Shown: positions 45,683 to 54,330, counted from the stretch's first letter. The stretch is DNA of 64,000 nucleotides from Bacterioplanoides sp965200585 (GCF_965200585.1 NZ_OZ241361.1); one strand, 5' to 3'. Numbers and translations: made by a program. Notes: generated by a model from the letters alone, not told the origin.

Positions 45683-47212
45683 ATGTCGAATCCATTACTC
45701 AACGATTATCTGAAGAAAATACTCAGCGCCCGTGTCTACGACGTAGCCATTGAATCACCGCTGCATATTGCCACCTTTCTCAGTGAGCGTTTGGGCAACC
45801 AGATTTGGCTGAAGCGGGAAGACGAGCAGCCGGTATACTCGTTCAAAATCCGTGGTGCCTATAATAAGGTGGTGCAACTGACCGAAGAGGAAAAAGCCGC
45901 CGGTGTGGTTGCTGCTTCGGCCGGTAATCACGCTCAGGGGCTGGCGTTAGCCGCCAAAGAGTTGGGCATTAAAGCCACTATTGTGATGCCACGCACCACG
46001 CCGGAAATTAAGGTGAAGTCAGTCAAAGCCCGTGGTGCCAAAGTGGTGCTGCACGGCGATGCGTTTGATGATGCGTTTGCCTATTCGCAAAAACTGGTGG
46101 ATGAAAAAGGCATGACCTATATCCATCCGTATGATGATCCGGAAACCATTGCCGGGCAGGGCACCATTGGTATGGAGATCCTGCGTCAGATGCGCAACCC
46201 GGTGGATGTGGTGTTTGTGCCCGTCGGTGGTGGCGGTCTTGCCGCTGGTGTCGCGGCTTATATCAAAGCACTGCGCCCGGAAGTGAAAGTGATTGCGGTG
46301 GAAAGTACTGAGTCTGCCTGTTTAGCCGCGGCAATGGCCGAAGGTGAGCGGGTGATTCTCGATCAGGTTGGTATCTTTGCTGACGGTGTAGCGGTGGCTC
46401 AGATTGGTGAGAACACCTGGGAAGTGTGCAAAGACCATATCGACGAGTGCATCACGGTTACGCCGGATGAAATCTGCGCCGCCATTAAAGATATCTTTGA
46501 CGATACCCGCGCCGTCTGTGAACCGGCCGGTGCTCTGGCCGTGGCAGGGATGAAAAAGTACGTTGAGCGTGAAACCTGTGAAGACCAGAACCTGGTGGCG
46601 ATTCTCAGTGGTGCCAACGTCAATTTTGACCGCATGCGTTATATCTCTGAGGTAGCGGAAATTGGTGAAGGTCGGGAAGTGATTCTGGCGGTTACCATTC
46701 CGGAAGAAGCGGGCAGCTTCCAGAAGTTCTGTGGCTTATTGGGCAAGCGTCCGATTACCGAATTTAATTACCGTTATGGCGACGATGACAAAGCCCGCAT
46801 CTATGTTGGTGTGAAGGTGGGTGATGAAGCCAATGCCCGTCAGGAGCTGTTGGCTGAACTGCAATCACACGGCTACCCGGTGATGGATATTACCGATAAC
46901 GAAATTGCCAAATACCACATCCGCCATATGGTGGGTGGTCATGCGCCGGGCAGTGTCAATGATGAGCGGGTGTACCGCTTTGAATTCCCGGAGCGCCCGG
47001 GTGCCTTGCTTAACTTCCTGAAAAAGCTGGGTAAGCGTTTTAATATCTCGCTGTTCCACTACCGCAACCACGGCGCGGCGTTTGGCCGGGTGTTGGTTGG
47101 CTTACAGGTACCGGACGACAAAGTACCGCAGCTGGAAGGCTATCTGCATGAACTGGGTTATCGTTTCTGGGATGAAACTCAGAACGAGGCTTATCAGCTG
47201 TTTTTGAGATAA
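45683..47212 (+). CDS. ilvA: Biosynthetic threonine deaminase IlvA
   Basis: 509 residues (E. coli 514). It converts threonine to 2-oxobutanoate, the first step of isoleucine synthesis, and is feedback-inhibited by isoleucine. The PLP lysine is K55 in YSFKIRGAYNK; the phosphate-binding glycine loop is PVGGGGLAAG and SAGNHAQGLAL is conserved. Two C-terminal ACT-like regulatory domains are visible (EEAGSFQKFCGLLGKRPITEFNYRY and PERPGALLNFLKKLGK, by ends), so it is the regulated biosynthetic form. It is divergent from rpiA. Confidence 0.97.
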   Translation: MSNPLLNDYLKKILSARVYDVAIESPLHIATFLSERLGNQIWLKREDEQPVYSFKIRGAYNKVVQLTEEEKAAGVVAASAGNHAQGLALAAKELGIKATIVMPRTTPEIKVKSVKARGAKVVLHGDAFDDAFAYSQKLVDEKGMTYIHPYDDPETIAGQGTIGMEILRQMRNPVDVVFVPVGGGGLAAGVAAYIKALRPEVKVIAVESTESACLAAAMAEGERVILDQVGIFADGVAVAQIGENTWEVCKDHIDECITVTPDEICAAIKDIFDDTRAVCEPAGALAVAGMKKYVERETCEDQNLVAILSGANVNFDRMRYISEVAEIGEGREVILAVTIPEEAGSFQKFCGLLGKRPITEFNYRYGDDDKARIYVGVKVGDEANARQELLAELQSHGYPVMDITDNEIAKYHIRHMVGGHAPGSVNDERVYRFEFPERPGALLNFLKKLGKRFNISLFHYRNHGAAFGRVLVGLQVPDDKVPQLEGYLHELGYRFWDETQNEAYQLFLR

Positions 47213-47260
47213 CTTGCTCTGGAGATAGTTCGCGAGTAACTAATTCTACTCAAGACATAA

Positions 47261-47290
47261 AAGACAGGTTTTAACCCTGTCTTTTTCTTT
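47261..47290 (+). terminator. Rho-independent terminator after ilvA
   Basis: Stem AAGACAGG / CCTGTCTT with a 7-nt loop TTTTAAC, followed by a long T-rich run (TTTCTTTTTTT). It lies 48 nt past the ilvA stop. Confidence 0.92.
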
Positions 47291-47404
47291 TTTTGGAATA
47301 AGTCAATTGGTTAGGCATGCTTGTTCCTGCGTCTCTAAACTCAAATAATGACAGTAAGATGACAGCCAGGGAAATGGCTCACCCCTGATAATAACGAGAA
47401 GCGT

Positions 47405-48157
47405 ATGTTGTATTTATTCCGAGCTTTGTTGCTGACCGCGTATTTTCTGATTGCCTGTGCCGGCGTGGTGCTGATGTGCCTGCTGCGCCCCTTTCACCGT
47501 AAAAACAACCAGCAGGGCTCCTGGCTGCTGAGTCTCGGTCGCCACTTGGTTGGCATGAAGTTGCGGGTAGTGAAAGACAATCCGATCAGCGATCAGCAGC
47601 AAGCAATTTATATCTCCAACCACCAGGATAATCTGGATGTGTTTACCGTTACCGCTCAGGTTCCGGCCAATACCGCATATCTGGGTAAAAGCACGTTAAA
47701 GTACATTCCGGTGTTTGGTACCGCGTTCTGGTTGGCGGGTAACCTGCTGATTAATCGTAAGAACAAAGCCAAAGCCTGGGAAACCATGGCGCAGGTCGCC
47801 CGGCAAGTAAAAGAGCAACACTGCTCGGTGTATATCTTCCCGGAAGGCACCCGCAGTAGAGGTCGTGGCTTAATGCCGTTTAAATCCGGTGCCTTTGCAT
47901 TGGCGATTGAATCCGGCTTACCGATTGTACCGATTGTGTTCTCCAGCACGGCTAAGAACATTGATTTACACCGCTGGCAGTCGGGCACTTGTCTGGTGAA
48001 ATTCCTCGATCCGATTACGACCGATGGCATGGGTGAAGGGGATGTCAGAGCGCTGGCCGATCATTGCCATACGCTGGTGCAGAACACCATTGATGAGCTG
48101 GATGAAGAGATTGCCACCATGGCATCGGTCAAACAGCCCACTGCGGAAGTGGGCTGA
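47405..48157 (+). CDS. plsC: 1-acyl-sn-glycerol-3-phosphate acyltransferase PlsC
   Basis: 250 residues. It acylates lysophosphatidic acid to phosphatidic acid at the inner membrane. An N-terminal hydrophobic segment (about 4-28) precedes acyltransferase motif I NHQDNLD (H73 and D78, the HX4D pair), motif II around INRKNKAKA and motif III FPEGTR at 145-150, then GLPIVPIVF (motif IV). It is a single gene converging on the DJ-1-like gene. A short stem (CAGCCCACT / AGTGGGCTG) overlaps its last codons but has no T run. Confidence 0.93.
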   Translation: MLYLFRALLLTAYFLIACAGVVLMCLLRPFHRKNNQQGSWLLSLGRHLVGMKLRVVKDNPISDQQQAIYISNHQDNLDVFTVTAQVPANTAYLGKSTLKYIPVFGTAFWLAGNLLINRKNKAKAWETMAQVARQVKEQHCSVYIFPEGTRSRGRGLMPFKSGAFALAIESGLPIVPIVFSSTAKNIDLHRWQSGTCLVKFLDPITTDGMGEGDVRALADHCHTLVQNTIDELDEEIATMASVKQPTAEVG

Positions 48158-48189
48158 TCGACCGATATCAGCTAGTCATCGTTCGCGCA

Positions 48190-48864
48190 TTACGCCTGTA
48201 AGGCGTTAACCAGAGCAGTACCGACTGCATGAGCGCTGGATGGGTTCTGACCAGTGATCACACGGTCATCTTCAATCACAAACTCACCCCATGGCTGAAC
48301 CTTAGAGTATTTTGCCGCGGTACGAGCCAGCGACTCTTCCAGCAGGAACGGGATGTCGTTGATGGTGCCGTAATCCACTTCTTCTTCACGGGTGAAGCCA
48401 GTCACTTCTTTGCTGGCCAGCAGCTTCTCGCCGTTAGACAGGGTGATCGGTAATAAGCTCGCCGGGCCGTGACAAACGGCAGACAGAATGCCACCGGCTT
48501 CGTAGTGAGCCGCCGCCAGATCCGCCACTTGCTTGTTCTCTGCCAGATCGGATAACAGACCAAAACCACCTGGGTAGAAAATGGCGTCGTAGTCTTCGAT
48601 GTTCACCTGAGCAACCGGAATGGTGTTGTTCATACGGCTGGTGAAGTTATCGTCGGCCAGCACCTGATCGTTAACCGGATCGTTCTCAAGGTCAGTACCG
48701 TAGATCGGTGCTTTACCGCCCAGAATCGACACGATGTCATAACCAATGTTGGCGTTATCCAGCAGGTGAACCACGTGGGTCAGCTCGGGTGAGTAGGTGC
48801 CGTTTGCCTGATCGGTAGTGCCTAATGTGGCGTGGTTTGTTACCGGGATTAAAACTTTTTTCAT
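48190..48864 (-). CDS. DJ-1/PfpI superfamily protein (Hsp31-like glyoxalase/deglycase)
   Basis: 224 residues. Class I glutamine-amidotransferase-like fold with nucleophilic Cys131 in SAVCHGPA and His132; Glu27 in GTYSPEL is placed for the third site. The YPGGFGLLSDLA segment is typical of the Hsp31-like branch, whose members act as glutathione-independent glyoxalases or holding chaperones against methylglyoxal damage. The exact reaction cannot be assigned from sequence. A LysR gene is divergent from it, 144 bp away, and is a likely regulator. Confidence 0.88.
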   Translation of the reverse strand: MKKVLIPVTNHATLGTTDQANGTYSPELTHVVHLLDNANIGYDIVSILGGKAPIYGTDLENDPVNDQVLADDNFTSRMNNTIPVAQVNIEDYDAIFYPGGFGLLSDLAENKQVADLAAAHYEAGGILSAVCHGPASLLPITLSNGEKLLASKEVTGFTREEEVDYGTINDIPFLLEESLARTAAKYSKVQPWGEFVIEDDRVITGQNPSSAHAVGTALVNALQA

Positions 48865-49008
48865 CTCAGATTCCTCTGTATCGGAGCGCAGCTATGCAAG
48901 GTTTAGGGTGCTGTGCAATAAGCGCTATATTATTGAGTTGCTGTATTGGTGATAATGGGCCCAATCTGAAAATCATTATTGCTGATTGGCAAAGGTGAAA
49001 CGATCCGA

Positions 49009-49887
49009 ATGGACAGCTTCGACGGTATTATTGAATTTGTGGCGGTCGCCGAGAAACAAAGCTTCTCCGCGGCGGCACGCGAACTGGAATGCAGCACCAG
49101 TCATGTCAGCCGCCAGGTTTCACGCTTAGAACAGCGTCTGGGCTCGGCGCTGGTGGCACGTTCCACCCGACTGGTGAGTCTGACAGAAGCCGGAAATCAG
49201 TATTATCAGCAGTGCCGCGAGTTATTAAATGGCTTGCAGCAGGCCAACGAACAGCTGGGCTCTCAGCAGTATCAGCTCAATGGTGTGTTGCGTGTGAGTT
49301 TAGCGGGCACCTTCGCTGAAACTCATGTGGTACCGGCGTTAATCAGCTTTGCTCAGGCGCATCCGGAGCTACGCTTACAGCTGGAATTTGATAGCCATAT
49401 CGTTAACTTTGTTGAAAGCGGATTTGATTTTGCCATTCGTCTGGGGCAGTTACAGGATTCCGGTTTAGTAGCACGTAAACTGGTTAAGCGATCGATGATG
49501 GCGGCGGCCAGCCCGGCCTATCTGGAGCGTCGTGGTATCCCGCTGCACCCGGAGCATCTGCGTCATCACGACTGTATCGTGAATAATGACCACTGGACCT
49601 TCCGTGAAGCTGGCAAAACCGTCACACAAAAAGTCAGTGGCCGCTTTTACTGCAACAATCAGCACGCACTGGTGAATGCTTGTGAGCAAGGGTTGGGTAT
49701 TGCTTATATGCCGGGTCGTAACCTCAGTGAACAAGTAAACAGCGGGCGTTTAATCAGTGTGCTGGAACCTTATTGGTATCAGGATATTAACAGCTGGGTG
49801 GTCTATCCTAATCGTCGCTTTTTACCGGCCCGGGCGCGGTTAGCGATTCAGTATTTGTTAGATCATTTTGCCGACTGGCACGAATAA
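49009..49887 (+). CDS. LysR family transcriptional regulator
   Basis: 292 residues from ATG 49009 (AAAGGTGA ten bases upstream). An N-terminal winged helix (about 5-63) reads FVAVAEKQSFSAAARELECSTSHVSRQVSRLEQRLG (by ends), typical of LysR proteins of the AaeR/DsdC-like CrgA group, then a substrate-binding domain with GVLRVSLAGTFAETHVVPAL and the hinge region. The inducer is unknown. It is divergent from the DJ-1-like gene, which LysR proteins of this type usually control. Confidence 0.92.
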   Translation: MDSFDGIIEFVAVAEKQSFSAAARELECSTSHVSRQVSRLEQRLGSALVARSTRLVSLTEAGNQYYQQCRELLNGLQQANEQLGSQQYQLNGVLRVSLAGTFAETHVVPALISFAQAHPELRLQLEFDSHIVNFVESGFDFAIRLGQLQDSGLVARKLVKRSMMAAASPAYLERRGIPLHPEHLRHHDCIVNNDHWTFREAGKTVTQKVSGRFYCNNQHALVNACEQGLGIAYMPGRNLSEQVNSGRLISVLEPYWYQDINSWVVYPNRRFLPARARLAIQYLLDHFADWHE

Positions 49888-49952
49888 AACAAAAGCAACA
49901 GAAAGAAAATGACAGAACAACAACCAAAGAAAGTGACAGTAAGAAAACCGTA

Positions 49953-51188
49953 GTGAACAAAACCATAGTGAACGCAGCAGAATTTACCGAAAAACGGCGT
50001 TTTATTATTCGCCTGGGCAAAGCCTTACATCAGTTTGGTACACCGGCTTACCGGCTGGAGGCCCACCTGCAAAATGTTGCCGCCAAGCTGGGGATGCAAG
50101 GGTATTTTCTGATTACCCCAACCACCATGACCTTTGTGCTAAACCACGATGATGAACAGGAATATAACCACATTGCCCGGGTGAAGCCGGGTGAGCTGGA
50201 TTTAGGCTCGCTGGCCCGTTGCGATGAGCTGGTCGATGAGCTGGCTTCCGGGCAACGCAATCTGACTGAGGCAATGCAGCGTCTGGCGGATATTGAATCC
50301 CGCCCAAACCCTTATGGGCCAGTGCTCACCGGGGCCTCTTATGCCAGTGTGGCGATGGCGTTTGCCATCCTGATGGAAAGCAGCTGGAACAACGTATTCT
50401 GGTCCGGCTTATTTGGCCTGATGATTTATGGTCTGGCGGTGTACAGCGAGCGCTCGTCACGTATGGCGGAAATGCTGGAGCCCTTGTCGGCCATTTTATG
50501 TGGCATTGGTGGGTGCGCGGTGGCGCTGCTTGATCCGGGCATTGATATTCCGGTGGTGATTTTATCCGGCATTATTATTTTTATCCCGGGCCTGGCATTA
50601 ACCATTGGCCTCGCTGAGTTGGCCGCACGAGATTTAATCTCCGGCACCGCCCGGGTGATGGACGCCATGATGCTGTTATTCAAACTGTATTTTGGTGCCG
50701 TGCTGGGCATGACACTCGGCCGCGCCTTCTTTGGCCCGGTAGCATTTGTTGATCCGGCGCCGGTGGCGGTTTGGGTGCATTGGCTGGGTGTTCCCCTGTT
50801 GTCGTTATCGCTGGCCTTTATTTTCCGCGCCCGGTTAAAAGATATTTTCTGGGGTGTGCTGGCGGGAGTGATCGCCTACAGCGTGGCCGAAGTGGCGATG
50901 CTGTATTTCACCAGTTCAACCGGCATCTTTTTTGGCGCGCTGGCGGTGGGGGTGTATGCCAATTTATACGCCCGCTGGATGAAAGCCCCGGCCTCCATTG
51001 CCTTACTGCAGGGGATTGTTATTCTGGTGCCGGGCAGCAAAGCGTATATCGGGCTTAATGCCATGGTCTCCGGTGAGATCATGCTGAATCAGGTCGCTAT
51101 TGGGTCTCAGGTATTTCTGATTTTAATGTCGCTGATTGCCGGATTAATCTTTGCCAATGTACTGATGCCGCCGCGACGTACCTTGTAG
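49953..51188 (+). CDS. ThrE-type threonine/serine exporter family protein
   Basis: 411 residues, GTG start. The N-terminal cytoplasmic ThrE domain (about 15-130, FIIRLGKALHQFGTPAYRLE, TTMTFVL) is followed by ten or so hydrophobic segments (from about 135) with IFIPGLALTIGLAELAARDLISG and a second bundle of the ThrE_2 type near the end (VPGSKAYIGLNAM). The family (ThrE/YjjP-YjjB) exports threonine, serine or small dicarboxylates; the substrate here is unknown. The stop codon TAG lies inside the left end of a MITE-like element (51186-51331). The GTG overlaps by one base the stop of a 14-codon upstream frame. Confidence 0.85.
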   Translation: MNKTIVNAAEFTEKRRFIIRLGKALHQFGTPAYRLEAHLQNVAAKLGMQGYFLITPTTMTFVLNHDDEQEYNHIARVKPGELDLGSLARCDELVDELASGQRNLTEAMQRLADIESRPNPYGPVLTGASYASVAMAFAILMESSWNNVFWSGLFGLMIYGLAVYSERSSRMAEMLEPLSAILCGIGGCAVALLDPGIDIPVVILSGIIIFIPGLALTIGLAELAARDLISGTARVMDAMMLLFKLYFGAVLGMTLGRAFFGPVAFVDPAPVAVWVHWLGVPLLSLSLAFIFRARLKDIFWGVLAGVIAYSVAEVAMLYFTSSTGIFFGALAVGVYANLYARWMKAPASIALLQGIVILVPGSKAYIGLNAMVSGEIMLNQVAIGSQVFLILMSLIAGLIFANVLMPPRRTL

Positions 51189-51331
51189 CAGGCCGTTGAA
51201 AAACTACTTACGTTGCCATAACTTCGTTAAAGATCAGCTCAAAATGCTCATTTATTACTTATAAACTGCGCGTTTTCGCTGATCTTTGCCTTGTTTTGAC
51301 TGCCTCAGAAACATTTTTCAACTGCCTGCTA
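51186..51331. repeat. MITE-like 146-bp inverted-repeat element
   Basis: The ends TAGCAGGCCGTTGAAAAA and, reversed from the right, TAGCAGGCAGTTGAAAAA match at 17 of 18 positions. An inner block AAAGATCAGC at 51229-51238 recurs inverted at 51278-51287. No gene inside. The first three bases are the stop codon of the thrE-like gene. Confidence 0.72.
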
Positions 51332-51373
51332 TATTGTTATCAGAAATAAAACAGACAAAACAGGAGCAACACC

Positions 51374-51865
51374 ATGTTCAGTCATCCATGGATTAAACGC
51401 CTTCTTTTATTAGCCAGCCATGGCGGTGTGGGTTTTATAGGGTTTGCACTGGGCATTTATATGCTGCCGATTCTGACCGCGCCATCATCGCCCTCCGATG
51501 TTGCCATGATGCAGGTGCTTAAGCAGACGCAATACGTGGCGGATGTGCAGCGGGATTTACAAGACAGTGATTTGTTACACTGGGGCGAAGGAACATTACG
51601 CGTAGGCGCTGATGTGATTGCTTTTGACGGTGAGCTGGCGCCGGGGCCGGATTATATTCTGTATCTGTCACCGGAGTTTGTCGAAACTGAAGCCGATTTT
51701 AACCGGCTGAAATCCACCATGACGGCAGTGGGATCGATCAAAACCTTTGATCGTTTTATTTTACCCTTGGATAGCTCGGTGAATCTGGAAGACTTTAACA
51801 CCGCCATCGTTTGGTGTGAGTCGTTTGGTCAGTTTATTACGGCTGCCCAGTTCCGTAATAAATAG
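51374..51865 (+). CDS. DM13-domain protein, membrane-anchored
   Basis: 163 residues. One hydrophobic segment (about 10-33) anchors the protein, and the rest is probably periplasmic. Residues about 60-160 match the DM13 fold: HWGEGTLRV, GPDYILYLSP, VGSIKTFDRFILPL and FNTAIVWCESFGQFITAAQ with the conserved cysteine in WCESF. DM13 is proposed to act in electron transfer, on the basis of family context. AGGAGC lies seven bases before the ATG. The last codons belong to a 15-bp tandem repeat that continues past the stop. Confidence 0.82.
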   Translation: MFSHPWIKRLLLLASHGGVGFIGFALGIYMLPILTAPSSPSDVAMMQVLKQTQYVADVQRDLQDSDLLHWGEGTLRVGADVIAFDGELAPGPDYILYLSPEFVETEADFNRLKSTMTAVGSIKTFDRFILPLDSSVNLEDFNTAIVWCESFGQFITAAQFRNK

Positions 51866-51907
51866 TTCCGCAATTAGTAGCTTCGTAATTAACAGCTCCG
51901 CCATTAA
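51848..51907. repeat. Four-copy 15-bp tandem repeat over the DM13 stop codon
   Basis: Units: CAGTTCCGTAATAAA, TAGTTCCGCAATTAG, TAGCTTCGTAATTAA, CAGCTCCGCCATTAA. The first encodes the end of the DM13 protein, the second begins with its stop codon, and the fourth reaches into the 3' end of the convergent gene. Confidence 0.75.
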
Positions 51908-52263
51908 TCCAGTAGTGAATGCATTAATTCACTAAAGCGTTTAACCGAGCGGCCACACGCTTTTAAATGCTGGCTGGTGGCCACCACCTGCCAGCCTTCT
52001 TCGTCTAGCGCCAGAATACAGGGCGCCCGGTCTTTGGCGAGTGCCAGCTGTTCGGGCTCCAGCTCATCCAGATGGCGGTTAAAGAAGGGCCGTGGGAAAT
52101 TATCTTTAAAAACGGTGAAGCTTTCTTTTTCACCGGCCAGTTTATGGCTGATATCACACAGCGCACATTCGCGGGTGCCGGTAAGCTTGCCCAGGGCATA
52201 ACGAATTTCTCCCAGAAGTGAACCTTCGGCGTTATACACACCAATAAACTGCTGATAGGCCAT
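51904..52263 (-). CDS. Small CxxC protein of unknown function
   Basis: 119 residues, no signal peptide or membrane segment. It has a CxxC in RECALCDISHKL (about residues 32-43), a second pair of cysteines later (APCILA and LKACGR), and conserved-looking FFNRHLDELEPEQLALAK and FKDNFPRPFF. The CxxC plus nearby His could bind a metal or act in redox chemistry, but I do not recognise the family. It converges on the DM13 gene; the stop lies inside the 15-bp repeat. The start ATG at 52263 has AGGAGAAC upstream. Confidence 0.7.
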   Translation of the reverse strand: MAYQQFIGVYNAEGSLLGEIRYALGKLTGTRECALCDISHKLAGEKESFTVFKDNFPRPFFNRHLDELEPEQLALAKDRAPCILALDEEGWQVVATSQHLKACGRSVKRFSELMHSLLD

Positions 52264-52302
52264 TTATGTTCTCCTGTTTCTGTCAAACCACTCGGGTGCA
52301 AA

Positions 52303-52344
52303 CACGAAAAAACGTACATGAAAAAGCATGCACGAAAAAATAGT
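52303..52344. repeat. Three degenerate 14-bp repeats upstream of metX
   Basis: CACGAAAAAACGTA, CATGAAAAAGCATG, CACGAAAAAATAGT in tandem in the gap between the CxxC gene and metX. They are AT-rich and of low complexity, so the repeat may be incidental. Confidence 0.4.
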
Positions 52345-52499
52345 AGCGCTGATCCGACCACTGATCCATCTCAGAGTTCGCGCTGAATCGAACTAGCGGA
52401 TCATGGCACAGTCCATCCCATCCATGGTAAACCCTCTACATCATTCGGGTTGCCTGCTAAACTAACGCGTTTATTTTTCTTTGTGCGGATTGCTTTGTC

Positions 52500-53663
52500 A
52501 TGCCGGAACACATCCCCAACGATTCTGTTGGTTTGGTGACTCCCAAGGTCCATCATTTTGATCAGCCCCTGACGCTGCGCAGTGGTCGTGTCTTGCCCAG
52601 TTATGATCTGGTGTATGAAACCTACGGTGAGCTGAATGCTGATAAATCCAATGCAGTACTGATCTGCCACGCTTTAAGTGGCGATCATCACGCGGCGGGT
52701 TATCACAGCATGGACGATAAAAAACCAGGCTGGTGGGACAGTGCTATTGGCCCGGGTAAAGCGATTGATACCAACCGCTTTTTTGTTGTAGCGCTGAATA
52801 ACCTGGGTGGCTGCGCAGGCTCATCCGGGCCAACCAGTATCAATCCGGAAACCGGTAAACCCTGGGGGCCGGACTTTCCGATTGTGGCAGTGCGTGACTG
52901 GGTTCAGTCTCAGGCACGTCTGGCCGATGTGTTAGGCATTGAACAATGGGCGGCGGTTGTGGGTGGCAGCCTGGGTGGCATGCAGGTGTTGCGTTGGTCG
53001 GTGCAGTATCCGGAGCGTTTACGCCATGCGGTGGTGATTGCTTCGGCACCCAAATTATCGGCTCAGAATATTGCCTTTAACGAAGTGGCGCGCCAGGCGA
53101 TTGCCAAAGATCCGGAATTCCATAACGGCCATTATCTGGAACATAACACTCTGCCAAAAACCGGCCTGATGCAGGCTCGTATGCTGGGCCATCTGACGTA
53201 TTTATCCGACGATGCAATGAAGCAGAAGTTTGGCCGTGAATTAAAAGAGGGCAAGCTGAATTACAGTTTTGCACCGGAATTTCAGGTGGAAAGCTATCTG
53301 CATTATCAGGGCGAAAAGTTCTCCACCCGGTTTGATGCCAATACTTACATGCTGATGACTAAGGCACTGGATTATTTTGATCCGGCGGCGGATTACGATA
53401 ACGATCTGGTGCAGTGCCTGAGTCAGGCTCAGTGTGATTTTCTGGTGGTGTCGTTTACCACTGACTGGCGCTTTTCTCCGGAGCGTTCGCAGGAAATTGT
53501 TGATGCCTTAACGCACGCCGATAAAAACGTCAGCTATGCCTGCGTCGAATCCGAAAATGGCCACGATGCTTTCTTACTGCCGATTCCGCGTTATCTGGAT
53601 ATTTTCTCCGCTTATATGCAGCGGGTCGCCGCCGACATTCCGGCAACGGGAGGTCAATTATGA
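52500..53663 (+). CDS. metX: Homoserine O-acyltransferase MetX (probably O-succinyltransferase)
   Basis: 387 residues. An alpha/beta-hydrolase-fold acyltransferase that activates homoserine for methionine synthesis. The catalytic triad is visible: Ser157 in VVGGSLGGMQ, Asp322 in TTDWRFSPERS and His355 in ENGHDAF. LNNLGGCAGSSGPTSINP is the family oxyanion region. In pseudomonads MetX acting with MetW is a succinyltransferase; I infer the same here from the neighbouring metW, but the acetyl/succinyl choice cannot be read from the sequence by eye. It overlaps metW by 4 nt. Confidence 0.94.
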   Translation: MPEHIPNDSVGLVTPKVHHFDQPLTLRSGRVLPSYDLVYETYGELNADKSNAVLICHALSGDHHAAGYHSMDDKKPGWWDSAIGPGKAIDTNRFFVVALNNLGGCAGSSGPTSINPETGKPWGPDFPIVAVRDWVQSQARLADVLGIEQWAAVVGGSLGGMQVLRWSVQYPERLRHAVVIASAPKLSAQNIAFNEVARQAIAKDPEFHNGHYLEHNTLPKTGLMQARMLGHLTYLSDDAMKQKFGRELKEGKLNYSFAPEFQVESYLHYQGEKFSTRFDANTYMLMTKALDYFDPAADYDNDLVQCLSQAQCDFLVVSFTTDWRFSPERSQEIVDALTHADKNVSYACVESENGHDAFLLPIPRYLDIFSAYMQRVAADIPATGGQL

Positions 53664-54307
53664 GTCACAGTACTGAAAAACATGCTACTGAAAACCACAG
53701 CACAGACCTGCTGTTACGTGACGATCTCGCCTTGATTCAGGACGGCGTTAAACCCGGCAGTCAGGTGCTGGATTTAGGGTGTGGCGAAGGCCGGTTACTG
53801 AAGTACCTGCAGCAACACAAAAATGTGCGCGGTTACGGGCTGGAAATTAACCCCGACAATATCACCGCCTGTATCCGCAATGGCGTTAACGTAATCGAGC
53901 AGGATCTGGATAATGGCCTGCGCAATTTTGAAGATAACAGCATTGATACCGTGATTATGACCCAGGCGCTGCAAGCGGTTGAACGCCCGGATGAACTGCT
54001 GGATGAAATGTTGCGTATCGGTAACGAAGCGATTGTTACCTTCCCTAACTTTGGTTACTGGCGCACCCGCTTTTATCTGATGTTTAAAGGCCGCATGCCG
54101 ATGTCAGAAACGCTGCCGTATAACTGGTATGACACGCCGAATATTCATATGTGCACCTTCCGCGATTTTGAGATTTTATGTCGCGAAAAGAATATAAAAA
54201 TTCTTAAAAAGACCGTTGTGGATGGAGAGCACAAACAACACTGGACGATTCGACTCTGGCCAGCCATGCTGGGAGAGATAGCCGTGTATCATATTACCCG
54301 TAACTGA
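53660..54307 (+). CDS. metW: Methionine biosynthesis protein MetW
   Basis: 215 residues. A methyltransferase-fold protein required with MetX for methionine synthesis. Visible are LRDDLALIQDGVKPGSQVLDLGCGEGRLL (SAM-like motif I; by ends), YGLEINPDNITACI, QDLDNGL and DTVIMTQALQAVERPDELLDEMLRIG. Its ATG lies within the metX stop (ATGA-type 4-nt overlap), so translation is coupled. An N-terminal extension of about 15 polar residues (His, Thr, Glu) precedes the conserved part. Confidence 0.95.
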   Translation: MSHSTEKHATENHSTDLLLRDDLALIQDGVKPGSQVLDLGCGEGRLLKYLQQHKNVRGYGLEINPDNITACIRNGVNVIEQDLDNGLRNFEDNSIDTVIMTQALQAVERPDELLDEMLRIGNEAIVTFPNFGYWRTRFYLMFKGRMPMSETLPYNWYDTPNIHMCTFRDFEILCREKNIKILKKTVVDGEHKQHWTIRLWPAMLGEIAVYHITRN

Positions 54308-54330
54308 GTGGCGGGTGAGGAGATCATAAA

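Noticed and set aside
48134..48156. Stem CAGCCCACT / AGTGGGCTG at the end of plsC
   Set aside because: It overlaps coding sequence and lacks a T run; not called as a terminator.
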